Shown: positions 1 to 9,705 of the stretch, one piece after another
How the letters are laid out: the number at the start of each line of letters is the position of its first letter
Position numbering within the stretch: position 1 is the stretch's first letter
Position numbers and translations under genes: made by a program
NCBI GenBank assembly: GCA_963930655.1
Contig: OZ005612.1
Location: forward strand, 13,769,001-13,833,000
Direction: 5' to 3'
Source of the DNA: Myrica gale
Lineage: Eukaryota > Streptophyta > Magnoliopsida > Fagales > Myricaceae
DNA: 64,000 nt
The notes under the pieces: generated by a model
Told to the model about the DNA's origin: nothing
Databases searched by the model: none
What the model saw: only the letters and a program-made list of their open reading frames with translations

Positions 1-1550
1 GCAATATGGCCTACTGTTTTGCAATTTTCATCGCTTGTCTCATGTACTATATTTCCAGTTATCACTAAGTTCCCTTCCCTGAAACTGGATTTTTGTAAGG
101 AAGTTGTCTCAATATCACAAGCAGGAAACTCAGGCAATTCTGAAAGTTCTTGGTATTTTCTTCTAGATTCAGATACTCCAATGACTCGATTCCCTGTTTC
201 CCCATATTGTTCTCTCATTCTCTTATCATAATTTCCAACCAACATTGATTTCTCTTCCTCATTCCCAATTTGCTTGTGAGTACTGGATGACTTTCCATAA
301 TTACGCTCATGGATTCTTGACACTGATGAAATCATTTGTGAGTGTTCGTTCCTAGGCTGTGGTTCTTCAACAGATATTTCAGAAAGCTTCTTCTCCGAAT
401 TCTTCCTCCAATCCCACTCAAAAGCATTCCTCACTGCAGTATTCCTCTGGTCTGAGATTTCCCCTTGTCCCTTTGTATCATATTTCTGTCCCTTGTACTC
501 TTCTGTCATGATCTCCTCAAACATCTCATCCCTGCTCTTTCCTGAGTCCCTATACGTAATTGATGGGTCGTCAACCAGTCGCCTCTGCTTTTCCTGAACT
601 TCCACATCACTCTCGAAATCCCCTGAAGATGAAAACGAGTAATAAGATGAACAACTAGAACCCCCTTTTCTTACTCGACGATTCTCATTCTTCGAAAATG
701 TTTCTTCCTCCTCATTGTATCTACAACCCTCCTCCCTCGACTTATGTGTAACCTGCTCCAGTTCATGCCCTGAATGGCATTCTTGTGAAACCAACCCGAC
801 ATTTTTTTTGTTTGCAAGGTAACCTTTACTCCTATAACTGCCCTTCTCCAGAACTACTTGCTTCGATGAGCTCACATTTCTCTTTCCACCACCCATGTTC
901 TCTCCCTCCTCCACATCCACACTCTCTGATGAACACACAGTTCTCTCTCCACCACCAATTCTCTGACCCTTCTCCACCTCATTTCTCTTCGAATATCTCT
1001 CATTTCTATCTCCACGGCCAAAATTCCCTCTCCTCTGCACCTTCAGGCTCTTAGAAGAATACTGGCTTCTCTCTCCACCTCCAAGATATTCCGCGCCCAC
1101 TTCCTCACTCAACAAGTTCAATACTGCTTCAGCTTCATCGAAGTGACCTGAATTTCGTCCTTCAGTCTCCTCCTCTGAAAGCATATAACTAATCCTTCCA
1201 TTTCTTCTTCTCCTACTTCTAGTACGGGCACTATTCCCATCGAGGGAACAACCCTCATAACAACTCTGGTCCAGACCATGAAGCCGGTAAAAGAACCGGT
1301 CTCCACCACCCAAGATCAACCTTCTGGAAGCTGACCATTGAAGCAAGGAAGACTGCCTCAAACCGTATAGGAAGTTAGTACCCGTGGGCACCCAATGGGT
1401 AGAAAATGCACAACACCCACAGCATGATGATGATTGCAATGGTGTTCTATCATACCTTTGATTCAAGTAGTAGGAGTAGTCATTGAAGGAAAGAGGAGTG
1501 CCTTTGCACCTAAGTGAATATACAGTAGAACTAATAAAGGTGTTGTGCAT
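1..1550 (-). CDS. Unrecognised plant protein, 5' part, runs off the left edge
   Basis: Reading the minus strand from the ATG at 1550, the frame stays open for 516 codons to the window edge, far longer than chance, so this is a real first exon or large 5' portion of a gene. I do not recognise the family. The N-terminus (MHNTFISSTV...) is rich in Ser, Thr and Tyr and poor in acidic residues up to about residue 90, compatible with an organelle transit peptide. It has a cysteine cluster at residues 41-49 (SSCCGCCAF). A basic patch follows at 109-119 (RTRSRRRRNGR), then an acidic stretch around 125-150 (LSEEETE, LNLLSEEVG). The rest is low-complexity, charged and Gly/Ser/Lys/Glu-rich, probably disordered, with one Ser/Tyr-rich run (CSSYYSFSSSGDFESD). 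No membrane segment is seen. The start is the first ATG after a CT-rich leader. Targeting is inference from composition only. Confidence 0.75.
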   Translation of the reverse strand, partial: MHNTFISSTVYSLRCKGTPLSFNDYSYYLNQRYDRTPLQSSSCCGCCAFSTHWVPTGTNFLYGLRQSSLLQWSASRRLILGGGDRFFYRLHGLDQSCYEGCSLDGNSARTRSRRRRNGRISYMLSEEETEGRNSGHFDEAEAVLNLLSEEVGAEYLGGGERSQYSSKSLKVQRRGNFGRGDRNERYSKRNEVEKGQRIGGGERTVCSSESVDVEEGENMGGGKRNVSSSKQVVLEKGSYRSKGYLANKKNVGLVSQECHSGHELEQVTHKSREEGCRYNEEEETFSKNENRRVRKGGSSCSSYYSFSSSGDFESDVEVQEKQRRLVDDPSITYRDSGKSRDEMFEEIMTEEYKGQKYDTKGQGEISDQRNTAVRNAFEWDWRKNSEKKLSEISVEEPQPRNEHSQMISSVSRIHERNYGKSSSTHKQIGNEEEKSMLVGNYDKRMREQYGETGNRVIGVSESRRKYQELSELPEFPACDIETTSLQKSSFREGNLVITGNIVHETSDENCKTVGHI

Positions 1551-1617
1551 AACTATGGACAGAGACAGACAGAGACCGGGAGGGAGGGAGAGAGGGCAGC
1601 TTACCTTGATGTGAGAA
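1551..1617 (-). promoter_or_regulatory. CT-rich 5' leader, possible 52-nt mini-intron
   Basis: Immediately upstream of the minus-strand ATG the leader is almost pure pyrimidine. It starts with a good donor (AAG|GTAAGC at 1605/1604) and ends with an acceptor (CATAG at 1553) two bases before the ATG. The 52-nt spacing is shorter than ordinary plant introns, so this may be just a CT-rich leader that resembles one. Confidence 0.3.
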
Positions 1618-2219
1618 GTGGGTTATGAAGGGATTGGAGGGTGGTTGGAGCTGAGGGTGAAACCATGTGGGTCTACTGTGGTTCGGATTGCTCAACTCAG
1701 AAATTCAGTACAAGGGATAGAGAGAGAGACAGCGGGTCCGAATAGGATGATAGGTTCTCCAAACTCGGATTTTCCTTTTGCGTTTTTCTTTTTTTTCCGG
1801 TGACTGGATCGAGTTGGGGAAAGGGAAAAAGAAATCCTACCTCTATCTTGTAGTCGCAACGAAATTCAAATGACAGTATACTACGGGTGGGAATGAAGGT
1901 GGGATTTCATCATTCCTTAAAAAGCAACTTTAGTTGCCGCTTGACACAACCCCGGAAACAAAAAAACAAAATTGCCGCACAGAACAGAGGTAAGAGTTTT
2001 TCATTTTTTTTTTTCTTTTGATCGTATGCAGGGGTGTTCAGTGCCACCGGTAACCGGTTTCACCGGTATCAGTATCGGTTTATTTTTTACAAGGATCCCG
2101 GTCCTATTCTCAGTTCTTGAGTTCCGGAAAATCGGAAATCGGGATTTTTTTTTAAGGTTAAACGATTAGTTGTTTGTACAGCAAAGTCAAGATTGTAGGT
2201 AGGTTGTTCTGCGTTGCAG
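1618..2219. other. Intergenic/upstream region with a CCGGT-rich arm
   Basis: No gene is seen. This is the upstream region of the minus-strand gene, followed by the intron-like end (GCGTTGCAG at 2219) that leads into the WAT1-related exon. At about 2033-2150 there is a stretch starting CAGGGGTGTTCAGTGCC with repeated CCGGT motifs. It resembles the left end of the hAT-like elements at 27182 and 53470, but no matching right end was found, so it is probably a truncated copy. Confidence 0.35.
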
Positions 2220-2293
2220 GTGCCCTCACAATGAGCATTATGCACAGCACTAGGGCTCCAGAAAAAGAGGCTCAGTTGTCATCTCCCTCCTTC

Positions 2294-2311
2294 GACAAAG
2301 AAAAGATCATC
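2294..2311 (+). repeat. Left target-site duplication of LINE 1
   Basis: GACAAAGAAAAGATCATC, 18 bp, identical to 9036-9053. The two copies bracket the LINE exactly, the right copy following its A-tail. Confidence 0.95.
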
Positions 2312-2614
2312 ACTGTTTAGTTACCGGAAAAAGGTTAGAGTGATTTGAGAACTTTTTCTCTCCGTACCACGCGCGTGGATCTCTTTTGGGTCTGCCGATG
2401 TTCAGGTTATTTGTTGCCCCTAGGCACCTGGGGACGGCGCCGGTGCCTCTCTCTGAGCAGCCATCGCCGCCTGACAGCCTCCATTTTGCCTTATGTTGGG
2501 TTTGTTGCCCCCCTTATATATTGGTTTTCCGACTTTGAGATTTTACCCAGTTTCAGGTGTCTTTGTGATTTTTGTTGCTCTTTCCCGCTATTCCTGCTCC
2601 TTCACTTACTTCTG

Positions 2615-3871
2615 ATGGCATCCTCGTCTCTTGCCCCGGAATTGGATCAACTGGTGGAGAAGACCAAAGCTCTCAGTTGGGAGATGCCCCCTCCCCCTCT
2701 TGGAGGGATCCAGTTGAAGCGGAGCTAGCGTCGGGTCATGTGTTGCTTGGCAAAGTGATTTCGGAGCGGGAACACCATATTCATGTTATCCGCTCAGTCC
2801 TGCAGAAGGCTTGGCCTTTTGAACCTCATTTGGAGGTCTTAGAATTGGACAAAAATGTCTTTCTATGCTAGTTTGCTACTCTGGTGGCGAAACAGGGTGC
2901 TTGACCGTCAACCCTGGAATGTCAAGGGTTATCTGGTTGTTTTGAACTCATGGTCCCCGGGCTTACCATGGCAGGATCTTGATTTGAACTCATGTCCTGT
3001 GTGGGTTCAGATCCACGGGTTGCCTCTTGATCGCTCAAACCGTTACACTGCGAAATTTGTGGGGGAAGCTATTGGGAAGGTTTTGGAGATTGAAGGAGAC
3101 CCCACTCGTAGAATCTGGTGTGTTCCTTTTATTAGAGTTCGGGTGCTGTTGGACACTAGGCGGTCGGTGCAGCCTGGTTACTTGCTCCATCGGATCAACC
3201 TGCCTCCTCTCCAAATATTCTTTAAATATGAATTTCTCACTGGGTTTTGTCACCGGTGTGGTCTTTTGGGGCACCTGCAAGGTGCATGCACCGAGGTGGT
3301 AGCAATTTCGTCTGAGACGAAGTTTGGTCCATGGCTAAAGGCACTTCCCCCCATCGTCCGTGGGCCAACTCGTTGCCCTTCCTCCATGGAGGATCTATTG
3401 CCCTCGTGTGGTATGGTGTCTATGGGGTCGGTTCCAGGAGTCCCACCCTCTGAAGCTCAGTGTACGGATAAGGGTAAGGCTCATGTTGAAAGTGTTACGA
3501 AGCCCGTTAGAACCGTTTCAGATGGGACAACAGGTCTTACCGTGTTGCATGGCCCTGTTGCTACTGACAGCACGTTCTCTCATGCTATTAAGTCCTTTCC
3601 TCTGGAGTCGGGTGGTGCCCACATCACTTCTGAGGCCACAATTTTTTCACCATATGTAGTTCCTTTGGAACCAGATCTGGTGGTCGATGTCCACGCTCCA
3701 TCTACAAACCTGATGGGTGGTCCCATGCTTGAGCACCTTGATTCCTCTGGTTTGCCACGTCTTCCAGATCTCTCCCCTGGTTTAAAGAACGGAGAAGTGC
3801 AACCCGATACTCTCCCTACTAGCATTATCAGCACCCCTTTAGAAGGCCCACGGGTTGATGATCTATTGTAG
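2615..3871 (+). pseudogene. LINE 1 ORF1 (DUF4283 + CCHC zinc knuckle)
   Basis: This is the LINE nucleic-acid-binding protein. It starts at MASSSLAPELDQ (2615), shifts frame at least twice before 2870, then stays open from about 2855 to 3871. The DUF4283 core is visible (WNVKGYLVVLNSWSPG, CPVWVQIHGLP), followed by a zinc knuckle at 3248-3289 with C-x2-C-x4-H-x4-C spacing (CHRCGLLGHLQGAC). The C-terminal part is long, Pro/Ser-rich and probably unstructured. In L1-type elements this protein packages the LINE RNA. The frameshifts make it non-functional here. Confidence 0.85.
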
Positions 3872-4273
3872 ACACGTAGGCGGCCCAATCTGTGCAAAAG
3901 GGAACCAAGCATCTATCCAACCTCTTCTGGGAGTCCACTTTACATTCTCCCCTTCAAATGTGATTTAGCCGACGATGCTCCTCTCCAGTTCAGTTCCAAG
4001 CGCCATTCGGCTTCAGAGGCCCCTGTCTTGGACTCGGAAGACACTGACATTCACAGCCCGCTTGGGGAATTGCTCTTTCGGACCGGTCCAGCTACTACGA
4101 AAGCAACGGAGAGTAAGCAGCCTTTCTCCCGTGGCAAGAAAAAAATTAGTTCGTCACAACAAGGTACAGCTGCTCATAACCAACTCAAGTCCTCATTGCT
4201 GAAAGATGATGATTGCTAGATTTCTACTGATCCAATGGCCGGGGTGGCGGGCCTTAACTTGCCCCCCTTCGCC

Positions 4274-5373
4274 ATGAAGCTGCTGTTTTGGAACTGTCGT
4301 GGGTTTCTCCGACCTGCGGCAGTTCGTTACCTTCGGGAGATATTACGGCAACATCTTCCCGAAGTATTTGGCTTGTCGAAACCACTTCGGAGGTGAAGGC
4401 CCGCATTTTGCAGTTGGGTTTTTTGAATGTTTTTGATGTCCCCCCTAGAGGTAGTAAAGGTGGGCTGGTTGTGGCTTGGAGGCAAGGGGTCGATTTAGAA
4501 ATGATCTATGCTTGTAATAATTTTTTGAACTTTATTACAAGCATAGATCTATGCTAGAGGTAGTAAAGGTGGGTCCCCCTGGATGCTATCTTGTGTTTAT
4601 GGGCCTACCGTTTGGAATGAAAAGCATCAATTCTGGTACGATTTAGAGTGTAGTGGTAGCAATTTTGCTGGGCCTTGGCTATGTTTTAGAGACTTTAATG
4701 CGATTGTCTCTCAGCAAGATAAAATTGGGGGTCGACCAGTAGGCAACACGTCACTATCTGGATCTATGTCCCGTTTTCTTTGGCACACGGGCATGCTAGA
4801 TCTCGGGTTTTCTGGTAACCCTTATACTTGGACTAATGGGCGTGAGGGCAATGGCTTAATTATGGTGATTGGCGCCAACTTTTTCCTCGTGCTTCAGTGC
4901 GTCACCTTGTCCGCTATGCTTCGGACCATGCCCCCATTTTATTAGACACTATGGGTGATTCCGATCATTATCCTAGGCCGTTTCGCTTTGAGGCATTTTG
5001 GGCGCAAGATGATCGTTGTGAGAAGCTTGTTCATGATGCTTGGAGTGATGAACGGGTGGGCTCCCCGGCATATAGTTTGTGCCAAAATCTTAAGGCTTCA
5101 AAGGTGGCGTTAAGATGGTGGAACAGAAATGTGTTTAGGGACCTTAAACAGAAAATTGTTTGCCTTCAAAGAGAATTGGAAGAGCTGCAGATTGCTGTTA
5201 GTACTAATGGTAGGGGGATATGGGCGTCCAACAAAGAACGTGAGTTGTCTACGCGGCTCTTGGAGGCACAACAACAAGAAGAAATTCTTTGGAAACAAAA
5301 ATCCAGCATCACTTGGCTTAGCACCCCGGATTTAAATACGAATTTTTTTCATATCTCTACTCTCACACGGCGG
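4274..5373 (+). pseudogene. LINE 1 ORF2, endonuclease part
   Basis: This is the N-terminal endonuclease/exonuclease/phosphatase domain of LINE ORF2. It begins MKLLFWNCRGF at 4274, the conserved first strand with the catalytic Asn. Further pieces in shifted frames are GSKGGLVVAWRQG, VYGPTVWNEKHQFWYDL, FRDFNAIVSQQDKIGGRP and the SDHAPILL-like motif near 4920. The linker before the RT (ALRWWNRNVFRDLK, LWKQKSSITWLSTPDLNTNFFH) ends with a stop at about 5374. At least three frame changes are present, one of them at a fold-back duplication at 4446-4573. Confidence 0.8.
4446..4573 (+). repeat. Fold-back duplication inside the LINE endonuclease
   Basis: An exact 18-bp inverted repeat (4503-4520 and 4532-4549, 11-nt loop) is bracketed by an exact 19-bp direct repeat starting TAGAGGTAGTAAAGG (4446-4464 and 4555-4573). 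The layout is what a template switch during copying or repair would leave. Confidence 0.9.
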
Positions 5374-5505
5374 TGAAGGAATTGTATTGAGGCCCTTCAA
5401 ACTGATTCTGGGGAGTGGTTACATGGAAGAACAGCTCTTGGACAACATATTGAAGCTTACTTCAAAGGCCTCTTTGCTGGTAGTAATGCCTCATTTCCCA
5501 GTCAT

Positions 5506-6747
5506 TTGGATGGGATAATTCAGACCTCCCTTACTGATGTTGATAATGCTTTTTTGTCTCGTATTCCGGATGAGCATGAAATCCTCTTGGCAGTTAAAAG
5601 CATAGGGAGTTCTAAAGCTCCAGGTCCCGATGGTTTCACTGGACTTTTCTATCAATCCTATTGGTCTACGGTGGGTAAGCTCGTCACTCGTATGGTTAAG
5701 CAGTTTTTTTCGAATGGGTATTTACTTCGGGAATTGAATCATAGTTTTATTGCTTTAATCCCGAAGGTAGATTCTCCTCTCAAGATCTCTCAATATCGTC
5801 CTATTAGTTTGTGTAACGTGAGTTACAAGATTATTTCCAAAGTATTGGCGAACCGTCTGAAGAGGGTGTTACCAAAATTGATTTTTCCCAATCAAACCGC
5901 TTTTGTCCCACATCGTCACATTCAGGATAATATTATTTTAGTTCATGAAGTGATGCAGGTGCTTAAGAAGAAATCTGGCCGGGGAGGCTTGCTCGCTCTT
6001 AAGGTAGATATGGAAAAAGCGTACGATAAAGTTGATTGGGATTTTCTTATGGAGGTCTTGAGAGCCTTTGGTTTTAATTCTACTTGGTGTAGATGGATTT
6101 ATCAATGTATTTCCACCGTCTCCTTTTCGATACTTCTTAATGGCTCCCCGCATGGTTTTTTCCGTCCTAAATGTGGGCTTCGACAAGGTGACCCTTTATC
6201 GCCATTTCTCTTGTCAAATTCTAAAATTCATGCTTGCATGGAGGTTCAAGAAAAGGTAGCAAAGAGATTGGCAGGGTGGAAGGCATGTGCCCTATCACAA
6301 GTTGGACGTACAGTTTTGTTGCAATCTGTTGCCCAAACTATACCGTCTTACCTCATATATGTTTTCCTTTTACCAAAGCATGTGAACCGGAGTCTCGATA
6401 TTCGAATGAAAAAACTTCGTCGCCTGGAAGATTTAAATCGGGCCCTTGTGGCTAAACGAGGTTGGGAATTGATGTCCCATAAAAATTGCTTGGTGTCGGC
6501 CTTGTTAAACAAATACTGTCGGGGTTCGAATTTACTGCAGACTAGAGCGACACATGGTGCTTCTTGGTTTTGGCAGGGGCTACTGCAGACTCGTGACATT
6601 GTGGGTGCTGGATTTTGTTGGTCCATCAAGACAGGTCATGCTGTTAATATTTGGAGTGCACCTTGGGTTCCCAGGGTGGAGGGGTTTATTCCAAAGCTGA
6701 AATGGGTAGTACTGTGGACCGAAGACTCAATTTTGTTAGTGATTTGA
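5506..6747 (+). pseudogene. LINE 1 ORF2, reverse transcriptase part, internally deleted
   Basis: The frame is open for 413 codons. RT motifs are clear: SSKAPGPDGFTGLFYQ, YRPISLCNVSYKIISKVLANR, TAFVPHRHIQDNIILVHE, LKVDMEKAYDKVDWDFL with the first catalytic Asp, and CGLRQGDPLSPFLL. The sequence then jumps directly to NSKIHACMEVQEKVAKRLAGWKA, which in related LINEs lies well downstream. The block with the F/YADD catalytic motif is therefore missing although the frame is kept. A second in-frame loss occurs at about 6405-6425 (DIRMKKL|RRLEDLNRAL). An open frame here does not mean an active enzyme. Confidence 0.85.
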
Positions 6748-7190
6748 TTGATCCGGTCTCGAATGGTTGGAAGGAGAACCTCATTCGTGACATCTTTGAA
6801 GTACATTCTGCTGAGGCCATCTTGAATATTTCTTTGGTCTCTTTGCAATCCGATGATACCCCTCGTTGGGTTCTGTCGGCTAAAGGTAATTATTCGGTGA
6901 AAGCAGCCTATTTAAATGACCAGCAACATCGATTCCTAGACACAGGTGATCTCTCCAGTTCGGACTGGAAGGAATTATGGAAAATGAAAGTACAGCATCG
7001 GTTAAAGCTATTATTTTGGAAGTTGGCTGCAAAGGCTTTACCTGTGTGTAGTAATTCATCTGCAGCCTAGCGTTTGTGCCCTCTCTGTTCTTGTGAAGCA
7101 GAGACACTCCACCATCTTTTCTTGGAGTGTTCTATTAGCTCCCATCTGTGGAGGTTGGGTCCGTGGCCAATAGATTTTGAAGCTTTTCAT
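6748..7190 (+). pseudogene. LINE 1 ORF2, zf-RVT part
   Basis: This segment continues ORF2 after a frame change: LNFVSDLIDPVSNGWKENLI, WVLSAKGNYSVKAAY, WKMKVQHRLKLLFWKLAAKALP, then CPLCSCEAETLHHLFLECS. The Cys/His pattern is the zinc-binding zf-RVT domain found at the end of plant LINE reverse transcriptases. There is a stop at 7068-7070, and the segment is cut by the hAT-like insertion at 7203. Confidence 0.8.
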
Positions 7191-7202
7191 GGTGTCCCTA
7201 TC

Positions 7203-8274
7203 AGGGCTGGCTCTAGCTATAGGCAGCATAGGCGGTTGCCTAAGGCCCCCAAATTTAGGAGGCCTCTAATTCAAAAAAATAATAATGATATATTTAAAGA
7301 AAATTTAATATTAAGGCTTAAAAAACTTAATGTTAATGAGTATATTGATTAAAAAGACCTATTAAATCTCCTTACTTGAGGGAGCATTAACTTTTCTCCA
7401 AATCTAAGAGGCCCAAATTTAAAATTTTATGCATATTTAAAGAAAATTTAATATCATGCTAAAAAACTTAACGTTAAAGAGTATATTGATTAAAAAGTCC
7501 TATTAAATCTCCTTAATTGAAGGAGCATTAACTTTTCTCCAAATCTAAGAGGCCACAATTTAAAAAAATTTGTATTTTTAAAGAAAATTTAACATTAAGG
7601 CCTAAAATGATTAACTTAAAGAGCATATTGATTGAAGAGACCTATTAAATCTCCTTGATTGAAGGAGTATTCACTTTTCACTTTTTGTCTCATAAATCAT
7701 CTTATTTGAATATATTAATTACAATCTCATTATTTATTTAATTTTTTTTTACTTTAGATATTGATAACTATTTAAATCTTAACTAACAACTAAAAATCTA
7801 TCTTTAAAATGACTTAAACTTATTTGAGATAATATCTGTCAAGTACCAAAAATATTCAAAAATCCTTTCTCAACCATTCTGTTTTTTATTCTTATCATTT
7901 TTTAGTGCTTCTCAACTCTTATCTTTGGTCACTAAAGTCCTAGGTGCTATTATTTTAAACTTTTTACTTTAATTTTATTTTACATTGTATTTATTTTAAT
8001 TATCATTAAAACTATTAAAATTTTTCTTAAGATGGAGTATGACCCAAGAAAGATTAAATGAATTAGTAATATTATCAATTGAAAATGATATATTAATAAA
8101 TCTAAAATATAACAATTTCATAAATAATTTTGTATTCCAAAAAGCTATAAGAATACTTTTAACTAATTTTTATTAATATTTTTTTTTTTAAAATATATTA
8201 TTTTATAAATTATTATAAAATGCCACATTTTAGAGTTTGGCATAAGACCCCAATTACCTTAGAGCCGCCTCTAG
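7203..8274. mobile_element. hAT-like non-autonomous transposon inserted in LINE 1
   Basis: The element is flanked by identical 8-bp duplications TCCCTATC (7195-7202 and 8275-8282), the length made by hAT transposases. The left end AGGGCTGGCTCTAG and the right end AGAGCCGCCTCTAG form imperfect inverted repeats. The terminal text (GCCTAAGGCCCCCAAATTT, GAGGCCTCTAATTC) resembles ends of plant TTF/DUF4371-type hAT elements. The interior is very AT-rich with no ORF, and the left third is a tandem array. It must be younger than the LINE it sits in. Confidence 0.8.
7293..7690 (+). repeat. Three tandem ~140-bp units inside the hAT-like element
   Basis: Units start at 7293, 7437 and 7577 with TTTAAAGAAAATTTAA. 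Each contains CCTATTAAATCTCCTT and GGAGYATT(A/C)ACTTTTC. Copies 1 and 2 also share CCAAATCTAAGAGGCC at the unit end. Confidence 0.85.
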
Positions 8275-8282
8275 TCCCTATC

Positions 8283-9017
8283 TATACCTGGATTAAATTT
8301 CTCCTTAATCGTCGTAATCTTCGCCGTGAGATGCAGGAGGACTGGAATGACATGATGTTGGCCATTACCCTCACTGTCGACACTATCTGGACTTCCCGAA
8401 ACAAGATGGTCCATGAGGGGAACAATTTGCATTTTGATGAGCTAGTGCGTTCAATTCAGCGGCGTTATCACGCCCATTGCGAGGCTTGGGTCCTCAGGGC
8501 TTCCTTCAGTCGATCCTGGGTTCCCCCACTGCAAGGCGTTGTTAAGATAAATTTTGATGCTGCTTTACGGGATAATGTGACCAGTAGTGCTGCTGTGTGT
8601 CGAAACTGGAGGGGAGAGGTTCTTCAAGTTAGCTTAAGACGTATGACCGGAGCTATACCAATTAAAGGAGAAGCTAGAGCTGCTCGTTTGGCTTGCTCTC
8701 TTGCTGAGGAGATGGGTCTTCGGCATACTATAGTGGAAGGAGATGCTCAAACTCTGATTGATCAGGTGATGAATTCGGATGTTTCACCTGACTGGGTCAT
8801 TGAAGCTGAAATTCTGACTATCTGTGATATGCTTCGGAGCCATGGGCAGTGGAGTTCTAGCTGGATTCCGCGGGAAGGAAACAGGATGACACATGCCTTG
8901 GCTCGGTGGGGTCTACTGGTGGAAGATCCGGAACATGTTGCTGTGGACGATATCCCTCGGCGTATTATTCAATGTGATGTAATTAGTGAGGGAAGCAGGA
9001 TAACGCCTGATGGTTAA
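8283..9017 (+). pseudogene. LINE 1 ORF2, RNase H (RVT_3) part
   Basis: The frame is open to the stop at 9015-9017. It continues ORF2 right of the hAT-like insertion: IWTSRNKMVHEG, then the RNase H fold with VKINFDAAL (first Asp), IKGEARAARLACSLAEEMG (Glu), VEGDAQTLIDQV (Asp) and WIPREGNRMTHALARWG (His-Asn region). All expected acidic positions of a plant LINE RNase H are visible, so this piece is better kept than the endonuclease. The A-tail begins 8 bases after the stop. Confidence 0.85.
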
Positions 9018-9035
9018 TATCATGAAAAAAAAAAA

Positions 9036-9053
9036 GACAAAGAAAAGATCATC
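9036..9053 (+). repeat. Right target-site duplication of LINE 1
   Basis: The sequence is identical to 2294-2311 and directly follows the A-tail. Confidence 0.95.
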
Positions 9054-9480
9054 GGCTGCCCCTAACTCGTCGCCGCAGTTGTTTTATCTAGCAATGTGGT
9101 GTTGCAGGTAACTTCAGTTTGGATATGAGTCCTATTCTCCCTAGAGCTGTTATTGTTGCTCATGCAAAATTCTAGATATGTGGGATACTCTAATTCAATT
9201 GTTTTTCCTCGAATTTTTTCTTGGCACGGTGATCGTGATTGGCAGGCTACAACATTGACTGATTTTCTTGCACCAGTATCCTTGTGTGCAATAACGTCCT
9301 TGATCGCTGCGTTTATAACAGCAGCTGTGCAGTTAGTTCAAGATCACAAAATTGAAACCGGTTGGCCCCTTCTGAGTGTTGGACACTTGATTGGCTATTC
9401 TCTAGTGGTAAGTATACCACTCTCTCCACTTGTGTAATGTTTCCATACAGTTTAGGATGAAGGATCTTGCCTGCAAGTTT

Positions 9481-9705
9481 AGTACAATCACGTTGCCAAC
9501 AATTCTGTGTTTGAGAAGTAAAATTTTAGGGTTGTTAAAATTTTAGATATTGGGGTTGATGAAAAAGTGAAGAGAGATGTAATTTTTTCTATTTTTGTAG
9601 TGAAAAGTAATGATTTGATGGGGAGAGATAGATTATATTGTAATTTTTTATTGTGTTAAAATTTTAGGATGGGTAAAATTTTAGTGTGCAAACGGAAAGA
9701 ATATT
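9481..9705. mobile_element. AT-rich MITE, copy A
   Basis: It shares with copies at 26742, 19588 and 59278 the core GAAAAAGTGAAGAGAGATGT, TTTTTGTAGTGAAAA and GATTTGATG. The right end AAAATTTTAGTGTGCAAAC matches the end type of the 31822 copy. There is no ORF and the target duplication is unclear. Confidence 0.5.

Larger units (their letters stand above)
2312..9035 (+). mobile_element. L1-type LINE with RNase H domain, decayed, hAT insertion inside
   Basis: This is a non-LTR retrotransposon of the plant L1 lineage. In order it has a 5' UTR (2312-2614), ORF1 with DUF4283 and a CCHC zinc knuckle, ORF2 with AP endonuclease, reverse transcriptase, zf-RVT and RNase H (RVT_3) segments, and an A-tail (9025-9035). 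It is flanked by perfect 18-bp target duplications, which fixes both ends and shows a near-complete 5' end. Both ORFs contain several frameshifts and stops, and the RT part carries internal deletions, so the copy is dead. A 1,072-bp hAT-like element interrupts ORF2 between zf-RVT and RNase H. Without that insertion the LINE would be about 5.6 kb, normal for the group. Confidence 0.95.
2220..9407 (+). pseudogene. WAT1-related (EamA / nodulin-MtN21) transporter fragment split by a LINE
   Basis: Two exons of a host gene can be seen. Exon A is 2220-2311 plus 9054-9107: it opens after a GTTGCAG acceptor and encodes ALTMSIMHST..., followed after the LINE by LVAAVVLSSNVVLQ, with a donor GTAACT at 9108. 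Exon B is 9246-9407, between GGCAG and GTAAGT. It encodes 54 residues including TLTDFLAPVSLCAITSLIAA and GWPLLSVGHLIGYSLV, two hydrophobic segments typical of the second EamA half of plant WAT1-related drug/metabolite exporters. The family call rests on remembered similarity, not a search. An L1-type LINE sits inside exon A. Apart from that, exon A has an in-frame TAA at 9063-9065, where related proteins appear to carry a residue such as Tyr. No upstream or downstream exons are visible nearby, so this is a dead fragment. Confidence 0.6.
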
